This document shows, piece by piece, positions 9,853 to 18,752 of a stretch of DNA of 64,000 nucleotides. The stretch lies in the NCBI GenBank assembly GCA_020637555.1, contig JACKKF010000013.1, forward strand, positions 124,001-188,000. The letters are read 5' to 3'. A program made the position numbers and the translations under genes. Within the stretch, counting starts at the first letter, position 1. Each line of letters starts with the position of its first letter. The notes beneath the pieces are model-generated. The model was given only the letters and a program-made list of their open reading frames with translations, was not told the DNA's origin and searched no databases. This DNA comes from Rhodobacter sp. Its GTDB lineage: Bacteria > Pseudomonadota > Alphaproteobacteria > Rhodobacterales > Rhodobacteraceae.

Positions 9853-10300
9853 GGGCCAAACGCTCGTGCCAGGCGGGGTTGTCCGAAAGAAACGCCACCT
9901 CGCGCCCTTCGCCAGACACTGAAAATCGCAATGTCAGAGCCTTTTCTGGCCAATCGGCGCCCAGTTTCTCTGGCCATTCGACCAGGCAGAGGGCGGTTTC
10001 AAAAGCCTCGAGCAGACCAAGCTCCACCGCCTCATCCGGATGGCTGAGACGGTAGAGATCGGCATGCCAGATGTCGAACCCGGCGTCATAGGTCTGGACC
10101 AGAGTGAAGGTGGGCGATGGCACGTCTTCGGCCACGCCCAGCGCGTGGATCAGCGCGCGGGCGAACTGGGTCTTGCCCGCGCCGATCTGCCCTTGCAGCA
10201 ACACCACGTCGCCGGGCTGCAACAGCGGGGCCATGCGCCGGGCCAGCGCGTCGGTGGCCGATGGGTCAGGCAGGCAGAGAGGGGTGTGCACGGGCGTCAT
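9845..10300 (-). CDS. tsaE: tRNA threonylcarbamoyladenosine biosynthesis ATPase TsaE
   Basis: A 151-residue ATPase that works with TsaB/TsaD in placing N6-threonylcarbamoyl on A37 of ANN-decoding tRNAs. The P-loop GQIGAGKTQFARALIH lies around residues 37-52. It is followed by the family text SPTFTLVQTY, WHADLYRL and a late LVEWPEKLG; the W-P pair is characteristic of TsaE. The length is normal. It is the first gene of a minus-strand overlapping set with addB and addA and lies divergently from hslV, 100 bp away, so its promoter and the hslV promoter share that gap. Confidence 0.95.
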   Translation of the reverse strand: MTPVHTPLCLPDPSATDALARRMAPLLQPGDVVLLQGQIGAGKTQFARALIHALGVAEDVPSPTFTLVQTYDAGFDIWHADLYRLSHPDEAVELGLLEAFETALCLVEWPEKLGADWPEKALTLRFSVSGEGREVAFLSDNPAWHERLAHV

Positions 10301-10344
10301 GGCGCCAGCTTATCCGCCGATCCGGGACCCCGCCAGAGGGGGTT

Positions 10345-10374
10345 CTTGCGAGCGGGCCCCGTCGCCGCCATATA
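10345..10374 (+). promoter_or_regulatory. Candidate sigma-32 heat-shock promoter of hslV
   Basis: A -35 like TTCTTGCG (CTTG core at 10345-10348) and a -10 like CGCCATATA (10366-10374) are separated by about 15 bases. This resembles the sigma-32 consensus CTTGAA / CCCCATNTA and sits 27 bases before the chosen hslV start. hslVU is a classical RpoH target, so the context agrees. No experimental support can be drawn from sequence alone. Confidence 0.5.
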
Positions 10375-10400
10375 GGACCCAGCAACGGAAAGGCATGAAA

Positions 10401-10958
10401 ATGGCAGACGACAACTTCCCGGGTTGGCACGGCACGACGATCCTGGCGGTGCGCCGGGGCGGTGAGGTGGTGGTCGCCGGTGACGGACAGGTCAGTCTGG
10501 GCCAAACGGTCATCAAGGGCACCGCGCGCAAGGTCCGCCGCATCGGCCCGCCCGGCCGCGAGGTCGTCGTGGGCTTTGCCGGTTCGACCGCCGATGCCTT
10601 TACCTTGCTGGAACGGCTGGAAAAAAAGCTGGAGGCCACGCCCGGCCAACTGGCGCGCGCCTGCGTGGACCTGGCGAAGGACTGGCGCACCGACAAGTAT
10701 CTGCAAAAGCTGGAAGCGATGCTGATCGTCACCGACGGACAGGACCTGCTGGTGGTGACCGGCGCGGGCGATGTGCTGGAACCGGAATACGACGTGGCTG
10801 CCATCGGCTCGGGCGGGAACTTTGCCGCCGCGGCCGCCCGCGGCTTGATGGAAACCGACCTGCCGGCCGAGGACATCGCCCGCAAGGCCATGGCCATCGC
10901 AGCGTCGATCTGTGTCTATACCAATGGCAATCTGACGGTGGAACGGATCGCCGGGTGA
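10401..10958 (+). CDS. hslV: HslV (ClpQ) peptidase of the HslUV protease
   Basis: Proteolytic subunit of the ATP-dependent HslUV (ClpYQ) protease, which degrades misfolded and regulatory proteins in the cytoplasm; an N-terminal-threonine hydrolase related to proteasome beta subunits. The 185-residue product starts MADDNFPGWHG, then TTILAVRRGG, so processing after the HG pair would expose the catalytic Thr. Conserved AGDGQVSLGQTV follows, and the C-terminus ends SICVYTNGNLTVERI as in other HslV proteins. The ATG at 10401 is preferred over the one at 10395 because the GGAAAGG ribosome-binding site then has normal spacing. hslU follows after an unusually long 297-bp gap. A short hairpin (CCGGGT/ACCCGG, 10951-10965) spans the stop codon. 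Confidence 0.96.
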   Translation: MADDNFPGWHGTTILAVRRGGEVVVAGDGQVSLGQTVIKGTARKVRRIGPPGREVVVGFAGSTADAFTLLERLEKKLEATPGQLARACVDLAKDWRTDKYLQKLEAMLIVTDGQDLLVVTGAGDVLEPEYDVAAIGSGGNFAAAAARGLMETDLPAEDIARKAMAIAASICVYTNGNLTVERIAG

Positions 10959-11255
10959 CACCCGGACAGGTGCCATCCTTTTCGACCAGTTCCTGCAAGA
11001 CTGCGCGGCGCCGGTCGGAAAAATCGTCGGGCCTCTGTCCACGATCGCATCGCCCAAACCGCCATCAGCCACGACGCCGGCATTCGGCGTCTGGGCGTGA
11101 CAGGCAAGGGATCGAGGCGGCTGGGCCGCATGGCTTTGGTCCTTCCGCGGCGGAAAGGCAGAGTTCCGGCCAACAAACCGCGCCCTGCCCATGCACTTGG
11201 TTGAATCGGGCCGGGCCGCTGTCTAAGTGATGCGAAAATGGAACAGGAGCCTCGG
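10959..11255. other. Long hslV-hslU intergenic region
   Basis: This 297-bp stretch separates two genes that are usually close together. It contains a perfect 7-bp hairpin (GACGCCG/CGGCGTC, loop 5, at 11073-11091) without a T-run. I could not assign any protein to its short open frames, and their amino-acid composition is not protein-like. A possible independent hslU promoter may lie around 11199-11230, but no convincing -10 is visible. Confidence 0.5.
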
Positions 11256-12554
11256 ATGACCGACCTGACCCCCCGCGAAATCGTCAGCGAGCTGGATCGC
11301 TTCATCATCGGCCAGGCCGAGGCGAAGCGTGCCGTTGCGGTGGCGCTGCGCAATCGGTGGCGGCGCAAGCAGCTGGCCCCCGAACTGCGCGACGAGGTCT
11401 ATCCCAAGAATATTCTGATGATCGGCCCCACAGGCGTCGGCAAGACGGAGATCAGCCGCCGGCTGGCCAAGCTGGCCAAGGCGCCGTTCCTCAAGGTCGA
11501 GGCCACGAAATTCACCGAGGTCGGCTATGTCGGGCGCGATGTCGAACAGATCGTGCGCGATCTGGTCGATGCGGCGATGATCATGACCCGCGAAGCCATG
11601 CGCGACGAGGTGCACGCCCGCGCCCAGCAGAACGCGGAAGAACGGGTTCTGGATGCGATCGCCGGCAAGGACTCGCGGTCCGGCACGCGCGATCTGTTCC
11701 GCAAGAAGCTGCGTGCCGGCGAGCTGGACGACACCGTGATCGAACTGGAGATCGCGGAAACCGCGCCTCAGATGCCCATGTTCGAGATGCCCGGGATGCA
11801 GGCGCAGGGGATGAACCTGGGCGACCTGTTCGGCAAGGCGTTTGGCGGGCGGACCGTGAAAAAGCGGATGACCGTGGCGGAAAGCCACGAAATCCTGCTG
11901 GGCGAGGAAGCCGACAAGCTGCTGGATGAAGAAACCGTGAAGGCAGCCGCGCTGGAGGCGGTGGAGCAGAATGGCATCGTCTTTCTCGACGAGATCGACA
12001 AGGTCTGCGCCCGGGCGGAAACGCGGGGCGCCGATGTCTCGCGCGAGGGGGTGCAACGGGATCTGCTGCCCCTGATCGAGGGCACGACCGTCAGCACCAA
12101 GCATGGGCCGGTCAAGACCGACCACATCCTGTTCATCGCGTCAGGCGCGTTCCATGTGGCGAAGCCGTCGGATCTGCTGCCCGAGTTGCAGGGCCGGCTG
12201 CCGATCCGCGTCGAGCTGCGCGCCCTGACCGAGGACGATTTCGTCCGTATCCTGACCGAGACCGACAACGCGCTGACGCTGCAATATGCGGCGCTGATGG
12301 GAACCGAGGAAGTCACGGTCACCTTCACCGACGACGGCATCCGCGCCCTGGCCGCCATCGCCGCCGAGGTGAACCGCTCGGTCGAGAATATCGGCGCGCG
12401 CCGGCTTTATACGGTGATGGAACGCGTGTTCGAGGATCTGTCCTTTGTCGCGCCGGACCGGGCCGGGCAATCGGTGACGGTCGATGCCGCGTTCGTGGAC
12501 GAGAACATCGGCGAACTGGCGCGCTCGACCGATCTGAGCCGGTATGTGCTGTGA
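11256..12554 (+). CDS. hslU: HslU (ClpY) ATPase of the HslUV protease
   Basis: AAA+ unfoldase that recognises substrates and feeds them into HslV. The 432-residue protein begins MTDLTPREIVSELDRFIIGQ, a highly conserved HslU start. Walker A is GPTGVGKTEI (about residues 60-69), followed by the pore-loop text KFTEVGYVGRD. Walker B is IVFLDEIDK, sensor-1 text is ILFIASGAFHVAKPSDL, and the C-terminus ends DLSRYVL, the tail that inserts into HslV. The ATG at 11256 has an AGGAG site six bases upstream; the ATG at 11238 lacks one. It is followed by a hairpin and an intergenic repeat element. Confidence 0.97.
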   Translation: MTDLTPREIVSELDRFIIGQAEAKRAVAVALRNRWRRKQLAPELRDEVYPKNILMIGPTGVGKTEISRRLAKLAKAPFLKVEATKFTEVGYVGRDVEQIVRDLVDAAMIMTREAMRDEVHARAQQNAEERVLDAIAGKDSRSGTRDLFRKKLRAGELDDTVIELEIAETAPQMPMFEMPGMQAQGMNLGDLFGKAFGGRTVKKRMTVAESHEILLGEEADKLLDEETVKAAALEAVEQNGIVFLDEIDKVCARAETRGADVSREGVQRDLLPLIEGTTVSTKHGPVKTDHILFIASGAFHVAKPSDLLPELQGRLPIRVELRALTEDDFVRILTETDNALTLQYAALMGTEEVTVTFTDDGIRALAAIAAEVNRSVENIGARRLYTVMERVFEDLSFVAPDRAGQSVTVDAAFVDENIGELARSTDLSRYVL

Positions 12555-12560
12555 GCGGAG

Positions 12561-12583
12561 CCGGGGGGTTTTCCACCCCCCGG
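12561..12583. terminator. Strong GC hairpin after hslU
   Basis: A perfect 8-bp stem CCGGGGGG / CCCCCCGG with a 7-base TTTTCCA loop lies six bases after the hslU stop and between convergent genes. No T-run follows. It forms the left part of the repeat element described at 12584-12617 and probably ends transcripts from one or both sides. Confidence 0.6.
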
Positions 12584-12617
12584 ACCCCCCGAGCGTATTT
12601 GCGACAAGATGATGAGG
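12584..12617. repeat. Dispersed intergenic repeat, copy 1
   Basis: Text of the form ACCCCCCGAG-CGTATTTG-CGACAAGATGATG. The same core (run of C, GAG, TATTTG, CAAGATG or CAAAGATG) occurs twice more in this window, at 51688 and 51744 in opposite orientations. I recall closely similar elements as abundant intergenic repeats in Rhodobacteraceae. They lie between genes, next to GC hairpins, and behave like REP elements. Confidence 0.6.
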
Positions 12618-12623
12618 CGCGGG

Positions 12624-13052
12624 TCACTCCTGCATCAGATAGGGCGCGAGCCTCTCGCGCACCGCATCGGGCATCGGTGCCGATTTTCGGGTCTTTGGGT
12701 CAAAGAACACCTCGGTCAGGTCATAGGTCGCGTGCAGCGCGCCGGTTTCGGCGTGACTCATCCGCATGTGAAAGGTCATTGACCGACCGCCCAGGCGTCG
12801 CACCGCGCCGTCGATGATGAACCCGTCGCCCGCCTTCAGTTCCTGAATGAAATTCGTCTCGGCCTTGGCCGAGACGACGTGCACGCCATGATCCGACAGC
12901 ATCCAGGACACGGGAATGCCCAGCGCGGTGTAGAGGAAAAAGGACGCATCATCGAAGAACGGCGCATAGTGGCGGACGTTCATGTGGCCGAAGATATCGT
13001 GGTGCCAGGGATGCACCACGCCGCGCAGCAACTCGGGTCGGGAGTCAGGCAT
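12624..13052 (-). CDS. Hotdog-fold acyl-CoA thioesterase
   Basis: A 142-residue 4HBT-type hotdog protein. The N-terminal HPWHHDIFGHMNVRHYAPFFDDA carries the Asp/Asn-centred D-x-x-G-H-x-N motif of YbgC/FadM-like acyl-CoA thioesterases, and the rest (EFNFIQEL-like strand AETNFIQELKAGD, then RRLGGRSMTF and TYDLTEVFFD) fits the central strands. It is expected to hydrolyse an acyl-CoA; the chain is unknown. The start overlaps the preceding membrane-protein gene by 8 bp (ATGCCTGA), so the two are coupled. It is not fused to any other domain and is convergent with hslU. Confidence 0.8.
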   Translation of the reverse strand: MPDSRPELLRGVVHPWHHDIFGHMNVRHYAPFFDDASFFLYTALGIPVSWMLSDHGVHVVSAKAETNFIQELKAGDGFIIDGAVRRLGGRSMTFHMRMSHAETGALHATYDLTEVFFDPKTRKSAPMPDAVRERLAPYLMQE

Positions 13053-13836
13053 TCAGGTTCCGTTTTTCGACAAAGTAGCCGTAGATCGTGGTCAGGATCG
13101 ACACACCGAACAGCATGGTCACCCATTGCACCGCGATGGTCCAGATCAGGCCCAACACCAGCGAGGCGCGCATCAGGATGGGTGTCGGCAGTCCCAGCGC
13201 CCAACTGGCAAGCGAGGTCACGATCGCCAGTATCAGGAATGGCCAGAACGCCCCGCGGGTCGCGGCCCAGGCGTCCTTGATGGACAGTCTCTCGCCCACG
13301 GCTGCCGCCGGCAGGATGGGCGACAGGCGGTACGAGACCAGAATGAGCGGGACCACGACCAGAGCGAACATGAGGACCGCGCCAAGCACCATGGCGCCGT
13401 CGCCCCCGGGCCGGCCAAAGGCGAAACTCGCAATCCCGACGACGATGCCCAGCGCCACACCCAGAAGCACGAGAACGAGCCCCAGCACGATCCCTGCGAC
13501 GAAATAGCGCCAGATCGCCGCCCCGTTCCAGCGCGGTCCGGTGGCGCCGGGATATTCCTCGAGCAGGATGAACCGATGCCAGGCAACCGCCGACCACAGG
13601 AAGGCGACAGCCATGACCACCGCCGACAGAAACACCATCGCGACGCCACCGGCGCTGAACGGCGCCGTTTCCATCATGGCGGGATGTTCGATCATCCCCA
13701 GCGCGGGGAACAGCGTGATCGACAGGCCCGCCACCACGACGATGGCGACCAGGGATGGCAGGCTCACACGGACCGCCGCACCGAAATTGCCCAGGATCAT
13801 CCTGAGCGCGTGAAGAAACAGTTGAAAGCCCAGCAT
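13045..13836 (-). CDS. Polytopic membrane protein of unknown function
   Basis: A 263-residue integral membrane protein with about six hydrophobic segments (approximately residues 8-45, 65-85, 110-140, 150-175, 195-215 and 225-250). A middle part reads SYRLSPILPAAAVGERLSIKDAWAATRG, which resembles the cytoplasmic loop of small bacterial membrane families without assigned function. No catalytic or transport signature was seen. It is translationally coupled to the downstream thioesterase and divergent from argG across about 130 bp. I do not recognise a specific function. Confidence 0.75.
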   Translation of the reverse strand: MLGFQLFLHALRMILGNFGAAVRVSLPSLVAIVVVAGLSITLFPALGMIEHPAMMETAPFSAGGVAMVFLSAVVMAVAFLWSAVAWHRFILLEEYPGATGPRWNGAAIWRYFVAGIVLGLVLVLLGVALGIVVGIASFAFGRPGGDGAMVLGAVLMFALVVVPLILVSYRLSPILPAAAVGERLSIKDAWAATRGAFWPFLILAIVTSLASWALGLPTPILMRASLVLGLIWTIAVQWVTMLFGVSILTTIYGYFVEKRNLNA

Positions 13837-13965
13837 GACACCCTCGCAACCTGACGTTGCCGATCAGTCTTTGCGACGGCATGACAGGATGTCAATCGCT
13901 GGCAGGTGTTGCACCGGTTCCGCAAAGACGATAGCGAAGGCGCGATCCAAACATGGAGTTTGCTC

Positions 13966-15195
<1,230 letters not shown>

Positions 15196-15220
15196 CCCCT
15201 TTCAATGGTCCGGTTCACGA

Positions 15221-15252
15221 GGGCGGGTTGCGGCGACGCGGCCCGCCCTTTC
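15221..15252 (+). terminator. Intrinsic-type terminator after argG
   Basis: An 11-bp stem with two G-U pairs (GGGCGGGTTGC / GCGGCCCGCCC) and a 6-base loop is followed by TTTCG, 25 bases after the argG stop. It is the best intrinsic terminator shape in this part of the window and also faces the end of the small minus-strand gene. Confidence 0.7.
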
Positions 15253-15253
15253 G

Positions 15254-15394
15254 TCAAAAGACCAGCGCAAAAACCCCGATCCACATCAGCGAGCCGACCA
15301 TGACGGCCAGCGCCAGCCCGCCACCGGCTGACAGCGAGAACCCCGCGCGGTCTGGCGCGGCGGAATAATCGGCGGAATCGACCTGCGTGTTCAT
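15254..15394 (-). CDS. 46-residue single-pass membrane protein
   Basis: Small open frame starting ATG at 15394 and ending TGA at 15254. The product has a polar N-terminus (MNTQVDSADYSAAPDRAG, about 18 residues), then a glycine-rich hydrophobic helix containing LALAVMVGSLMWIGVFALVF up to the C-terminus. An AAGGGGA ribosome-binding site lies at correct distance. The composition (acidic head, one transmembrane helix, no charged residues in the helix) is protein-like, and the gene lies alone between convergent argG and the upstream rbsK-like gene. Tiny one-helix proteins of this type occur in Rhodobacteraceae and often associate with respiratory or transport complexes, but I cannot assign a partner. 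Confidence 0.65.
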   Translation of the reverse strand: MNTQVDSADYSAAPDRAGFSLSAGGGLALAVMVGSLMWIGVFALVF

Positions 15395-15491
15395 GGGGGT
15401 CCCCTTCGGTGGTTTCCCGCAGCGTGGCGGCAAATCCTGAATGAAGGGTGAATCGGGACAAAATCATGGCCGCGATGCGGAGATTTCTGGA

Positions 15492-16367
15492 TCAGGCGCC
15501 TGACAGAAGCGCCTCGACCTCGGCCCGCAACGGCATCGCACCCGCCGCGCCGGGCCTGGTCACCTGCAACGCGGCCGCCGCGGCGGCGTAGCGCAGCGCC
15601 TGTTCGGGGGCATTGCCCCGGTCCAGCGCGGCGGCCAGAGAGCCCGCGAAACAGTCGCCCGCGCCGGTCGTGTCTACGGGCGTTACCGGAAAGGCGGGCA
15701 CGACCACCGTTGCAGAGCCCGGCGCGATCCATTCCGCCCCCTCGGCGCCGCGCGTAACGATCACGGCCTGAACCGGCAGATCGGTCAGCGCCTGCCCGGT
15801 CGCCTGTATCAGCGCCCGCGCCTCGCCCGCGTTGACCAGCAGGTGGGTGACGTGGGGCAGAATCGCCAGCAAGGGGTCCAGTGCAAAGGGCGCGGCGGAA
15901 TAGAACACGGCCATGCCGCGCGCACGGGCCTGGGCCGCGGCCTCGACCTGGTGCGAGGTTTCGTTCTGGAGAAGCAGGCAGTCACCGGGTCCGCCGCCTG
16001 CCAGCGCGGCAGAGATCCTGGCCGGATCCTGCGCGAGATTGGCGCCGGAAAAGATGATGATCTGGTTTTCGCCCGCATCGTCCACCGCGACGATGGCGTG
16101 CCCCGTTGCCTGCGCCACGCGCGCCACATGATCGAGCGGAACATCGTGGCGGGCCAGCGCCTCCTCGATCCAGGAATCGCCCTGCCCCACAGCCCCGATA
16201 TGCACCACCGTCGCCCCGGCCCGGATCGCGGCGACGGACTGGTTCACGCCCTTGCCCCCCAGCCCGGGCGTATGCGCGCGGGCCGAAAGGGTCTCGCCCG
16301 GGTGGGGCAGCGTCGCCAGCCGATAGACGTGATCGATATTGATCGAGCCCAGGCAATAGACCGTCAT
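15492..16367 (-). CDS. PfkB-family sugar kinase (ribokinase-like)
   Basis: A 291-residue kinase that phosphorylates a sugar or nucleoside hydroxyl using ATP. PfkB signature 1 appears as GLGGKGVNQSVAAIRAG and signature 2 as DTTGAGDCFAGSLAAAL, where the Asp is the catalytic base. The start text MTVYCLGSINIDHVYRL is ribokinase-like, but the substrate cannot be fixed; ribokinase is the closest impression. The ATG at 16367 overlaps the maeB stop as ATGA, so it is translated from the maeB transcript. A longer start at 16391 lies inside maeB and is rejected. No sugar transporter or regulator is adjacent, which is unusual for a catabolic ribokinase. Confidence 0.8.
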   Translation of the reverse strand: MTVYCLGSINIDHVYRLATLPHPGETLSARAHTPGLGGKGVNQSVAAIRAGATVVHIGAVGQGDSWIEEALARHDVPLDHVARVAQATGHAIVAVDDAGENQIIIFSGANLAQDPARISAALAGGGPGDCLLLQNETSHQVEAAAQARARGMAVFYSAAPFALDPLLAILPHVTHLLVNAGEARALIQATGQALTDLPVQAVIVTRGAEGAEWIAPGSATVVVPAFPVTPVDTTGAGDCFAGSLAAALDRGNAPEQALRYAAAAAALQVTRPGAAGAMPLRAEVEALLSGA

Positions 16368-18634
16368 TTCGGTGCCAGACCCACGCGACACGCGGCCATG
16401 ACCGCCATGTTCATGATGTCATTGACCGTGGCACCGGTGGACAGGATCTGAATCGGCTTTGGCACCCCTGTCAGGATGGGGCCGATGACGGTGGCACCCG
16501 CCATTTCCTGCATCAGTTTGACCGAGATCGACGCCGAATGCCGCGCCGGCACCACCAGGATATTCGCCGGCCCGGTCAGGCGCGAGAACGGATAATGCGC
16601 GGCCGCGTTGGCGTTCAGCGCCACGTCCACGGTCATCTCGCCCTCGTATTCGAAATCGACGCCGCGCCTGTCCAGCACATCGGGGGCAAGGTGCATCTTC
16701 TGCGCGCGCTCGGACACCGGATAGCCAAAGGTCGAGAAACTGACGAACGCCACGCGCGGTTCCAGGCCAAGCGACCGGGCAACCCCGGCGGCACGGGTGG
16801 CAATGTCGGCGAGGTCGTCTTCCTCGGGCCATTCGTGAACCAGGGTGTCGGCGATCAGAACGATGCGGCCCTTGTGCAACAGGGCCGAAACCCCGACCGC
16901 ACCATCCTGCGCCCGGGCATCGAAAACATGGTTGATCATGTCCATGACCAGCGCCGATTTCCGGGTGGCGCCGGTAACCAGACCGTCGCCATGCCCGTGC
17001 GCCAGCATCAAAGCCGAAAAGATGTGGCGATCGCGGGTCGCCATGCGGTGCACATCGCGCTGATCGAAGCCCTTGCGCTGCAACCTTTTGTAAAGGAATG
17101 ATTTATAGGCATCCAGGTGCCGGGTGTTGGCCGCGTTGACGATGCTGAGTTCGCGCACCGCGTCACCGAGGCCGGCGGCCTCGAGCCGGCGTTTCACATC
17201 GTCATCCTGTCCGACGACCAGCGACTTGCCCAGACCGGACCGCTGATAGGCCACCGCCGCGCGCAACACGCGTTCGTCGTCGCCTTCGGCAAAGATCATG
17301 CGGGACTGGGCCTGACGGGCCCGCGCGAACAGGCTTTGCTGGATCGACGCGGTCGGATCCATGCGCGAGCGCAGGGTGTGGCGATAGGCATCCATGTCGA
17401 TGATCGGCCGTCGCGCCACGCCGGTATCCATCCCGGCCTTGGCCACCGCGGGCGGGATCGTGTAGATCAGCCGCGGGTCAAAGGGCGTGGGGATGATGTA
17501 ATCGCGGCCAAAGCTCAGCTTTCGACCATAGGCCATGGCGACCTCGTCGGGCACGTCCTCGCGCGCCAGTTCGGCCAGGGCGCGGGCGCAGGCGATCTTC
17601 ATCTCGTCATTGATGGCGCGCGCGTGAATGTCCAGCGCCCCGCGGAAGAGATAGGGAAAACCGAGGACGTTGTTCACCTGGTTCGGATAATCCGACCGGC
17701 CGGTCGCCACGATGGCATCGGGGCGCACGGCATGGGCGTCTTCCGGCGTGATCTCGGGGTCGGGGTTGGCCATGGCGAAGATGACGGGATTGTCAGCCAT
17801 GGATTGCACCATCTCGGCCGTCACCGCCCCTTTGGCGGACACGCCCAGGAACACGTCGGCCCCGACCATCGCCTCTTCAAGCGTGCGGGCATCGGTCACG
17901 GCGGCATGCGCCGATTTCCACTGGTTCATGCCCTCGGTGCGGCCCTGATAGATCACGCCCTTGGTGTCACACATGATGCAGTTGTCATGTCGGGCGCCCA
18001 TGCTTTTCAGCAGTTCCAGACAGGCGATTCCCGCAGCCCCCGCCCCGTTCAGCACGATGCGGCAGTCCTCGATGCGCTTGCCCGAGAGTTCCAGCGCGTT
18101 GATCAGACCCGCCGCGCAGATCACGGCGGTGCCGTGCTGGTCATCGTGGAACACCGGAATGTCGCACACTTCCTTCAGGCGCTGCTCGATGATGAAACAC
18201 TCGGGCGCCTTGATGTCCTCGAGGTTGATGCCGCCGAACGTGGGCGACATCAGATGAACGGCCTTGATGATCTCGTCGGCATCTTCGGTTGCCAGTTCGA
18301 TGTCGATGGCGTTCACGTCGGCGAAGCGTTTGAAGAGGACGGCCTTGCCCTCCATCACCGGTTTCGACGCCAGCGCACCCAGGTTCCCCATTCCCAGGAT
18401 CGCCGTGCCGTTGGACACCACGGCCACCATGTTGCCCTTGACGGTATAGTCATAGGCCAGGCCCGGATCCCGCGCGATATGTTCGACCGGCACGGCGACG
18501 CCCGGCGAATAGGCCAGCGACAGGTCACGCTGGGTGGCCATCGGGGTCGAGGCCACGACCTCGTATTTGCCGGGGGTCGGTTCAAAGTGATAGGCCAGCG
18601 CCTCTTCGGGCGTGATGCGGGATTTGCGCGACAT
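16364..18634 (-). CDS. maeB: NADP-dependent malic enzyme with phosphotransacetylase-like domain
   Basis: Oxidative decarboxylation of malate to pyruvate with NADP+, supplying NADPH and pyruvate. The 756-residue chimera is typical of proteobacterial MaeB. The malic enzyme part (about residues 1-430) has VFHDDQHGTAVI and an NAD(P)-binding VLNGAGAAGIAC. The C-terminal 320 residues resemble phosphotransacetylase (MIFAEGDDERVLRAA, then ILTGVPKPIQILSTGATVNDI) and are regulatory rather than catalytic in characterised homologues. The ATG at 18634 is chosen for its GGAGGA site and the MSRKSRITPEEAL start; the open frame extends upstream without similarity. It is divergent from mutS and co-transcribed with the PfkB kinase. 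Confidence 0.95.
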   Translation of the reverse strand: MSRKSRITPEEALAYHFEPTPGKYEVVASTPMATQRDLSLAYSPGVAVPVEHIARDPGLAYDYTVKGNMVAVVSNGTAILGMGNLGALASKPVMEGKAVLFKRFADVNAIDIELATEDADEIIKAVHLMSPTFGGINLEDIKAPECFIIEQRLKEVCDIPVFHDDQHGTAVICAAGLINALELSGKRIEDCRIVLNGAGAAGIACLELLKSMGARHDNCIMCDTKGVIYQGRTEGMNQWKSAHAAVTDARTLEEAMVGADVFLGVSAKGAVTAEMVQSMADNPVIFAMANPDPEITPEDAHAVRPDAIVATGRSDYPNQVNNVLGFPYLFRGALDIHARAINDEMKIACARALAELAREDVPDEVAMAYGRKLSFGRDYIIPTPFDPRLIYTIPPAVAKAGMDTGVARRPIIDMDAYRHTLRSRMDPTASIQQSLFARARQAQSRMIFAEGDDERVLRAAVAYQRSGLGKSLVVGQDDDVKRRLEAAGLGDAVRELSIVNAANTRHLDAYKSFLYKRLQRKGFDQRDVHRMATRDRHIFSALMLAHGHGDGLVTGATRKSALVMDMINHVFDARAQDGAVGVSALLHKGRIVLIADTLVHEWPEEDDLADIATRAAGVARSLGLEPRVAFVSFSTFGYPVSERAQKMHLAPDVLDRRGVDFEYEGEMTVDVALNANAAAHYPFSRLTGPANILVVPARHSASISVKLMQEMAGATVIGPILTGVPKPIQILSTGATVNDIMNMAVMAACRVGLAPK

Positions 18635-18752
18635 GGGGTCCTCCAGATCGACCTTCCATAGCGCGCGGAATGCGCTGGAACAACAACGGCGACAGGGCCT
18701 TTTCGCTGCGGGGCCGATTTCGTAGGGTCGCGCGACGAATAGGGAGTAGGCC

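Noticed and set aside
10955..11230. Possible small gene in the hslV-hslU gap
   Set aside because: Ser/Arg/His-rich composition, GTG start overlapping the hslV stop, and no recognisable motif; treated as non-coding.
16538..18661. Open frames opposite maeB
   Set aside because: Antisense to a complete MaeB; His/Gly-rich text with no homology seen.
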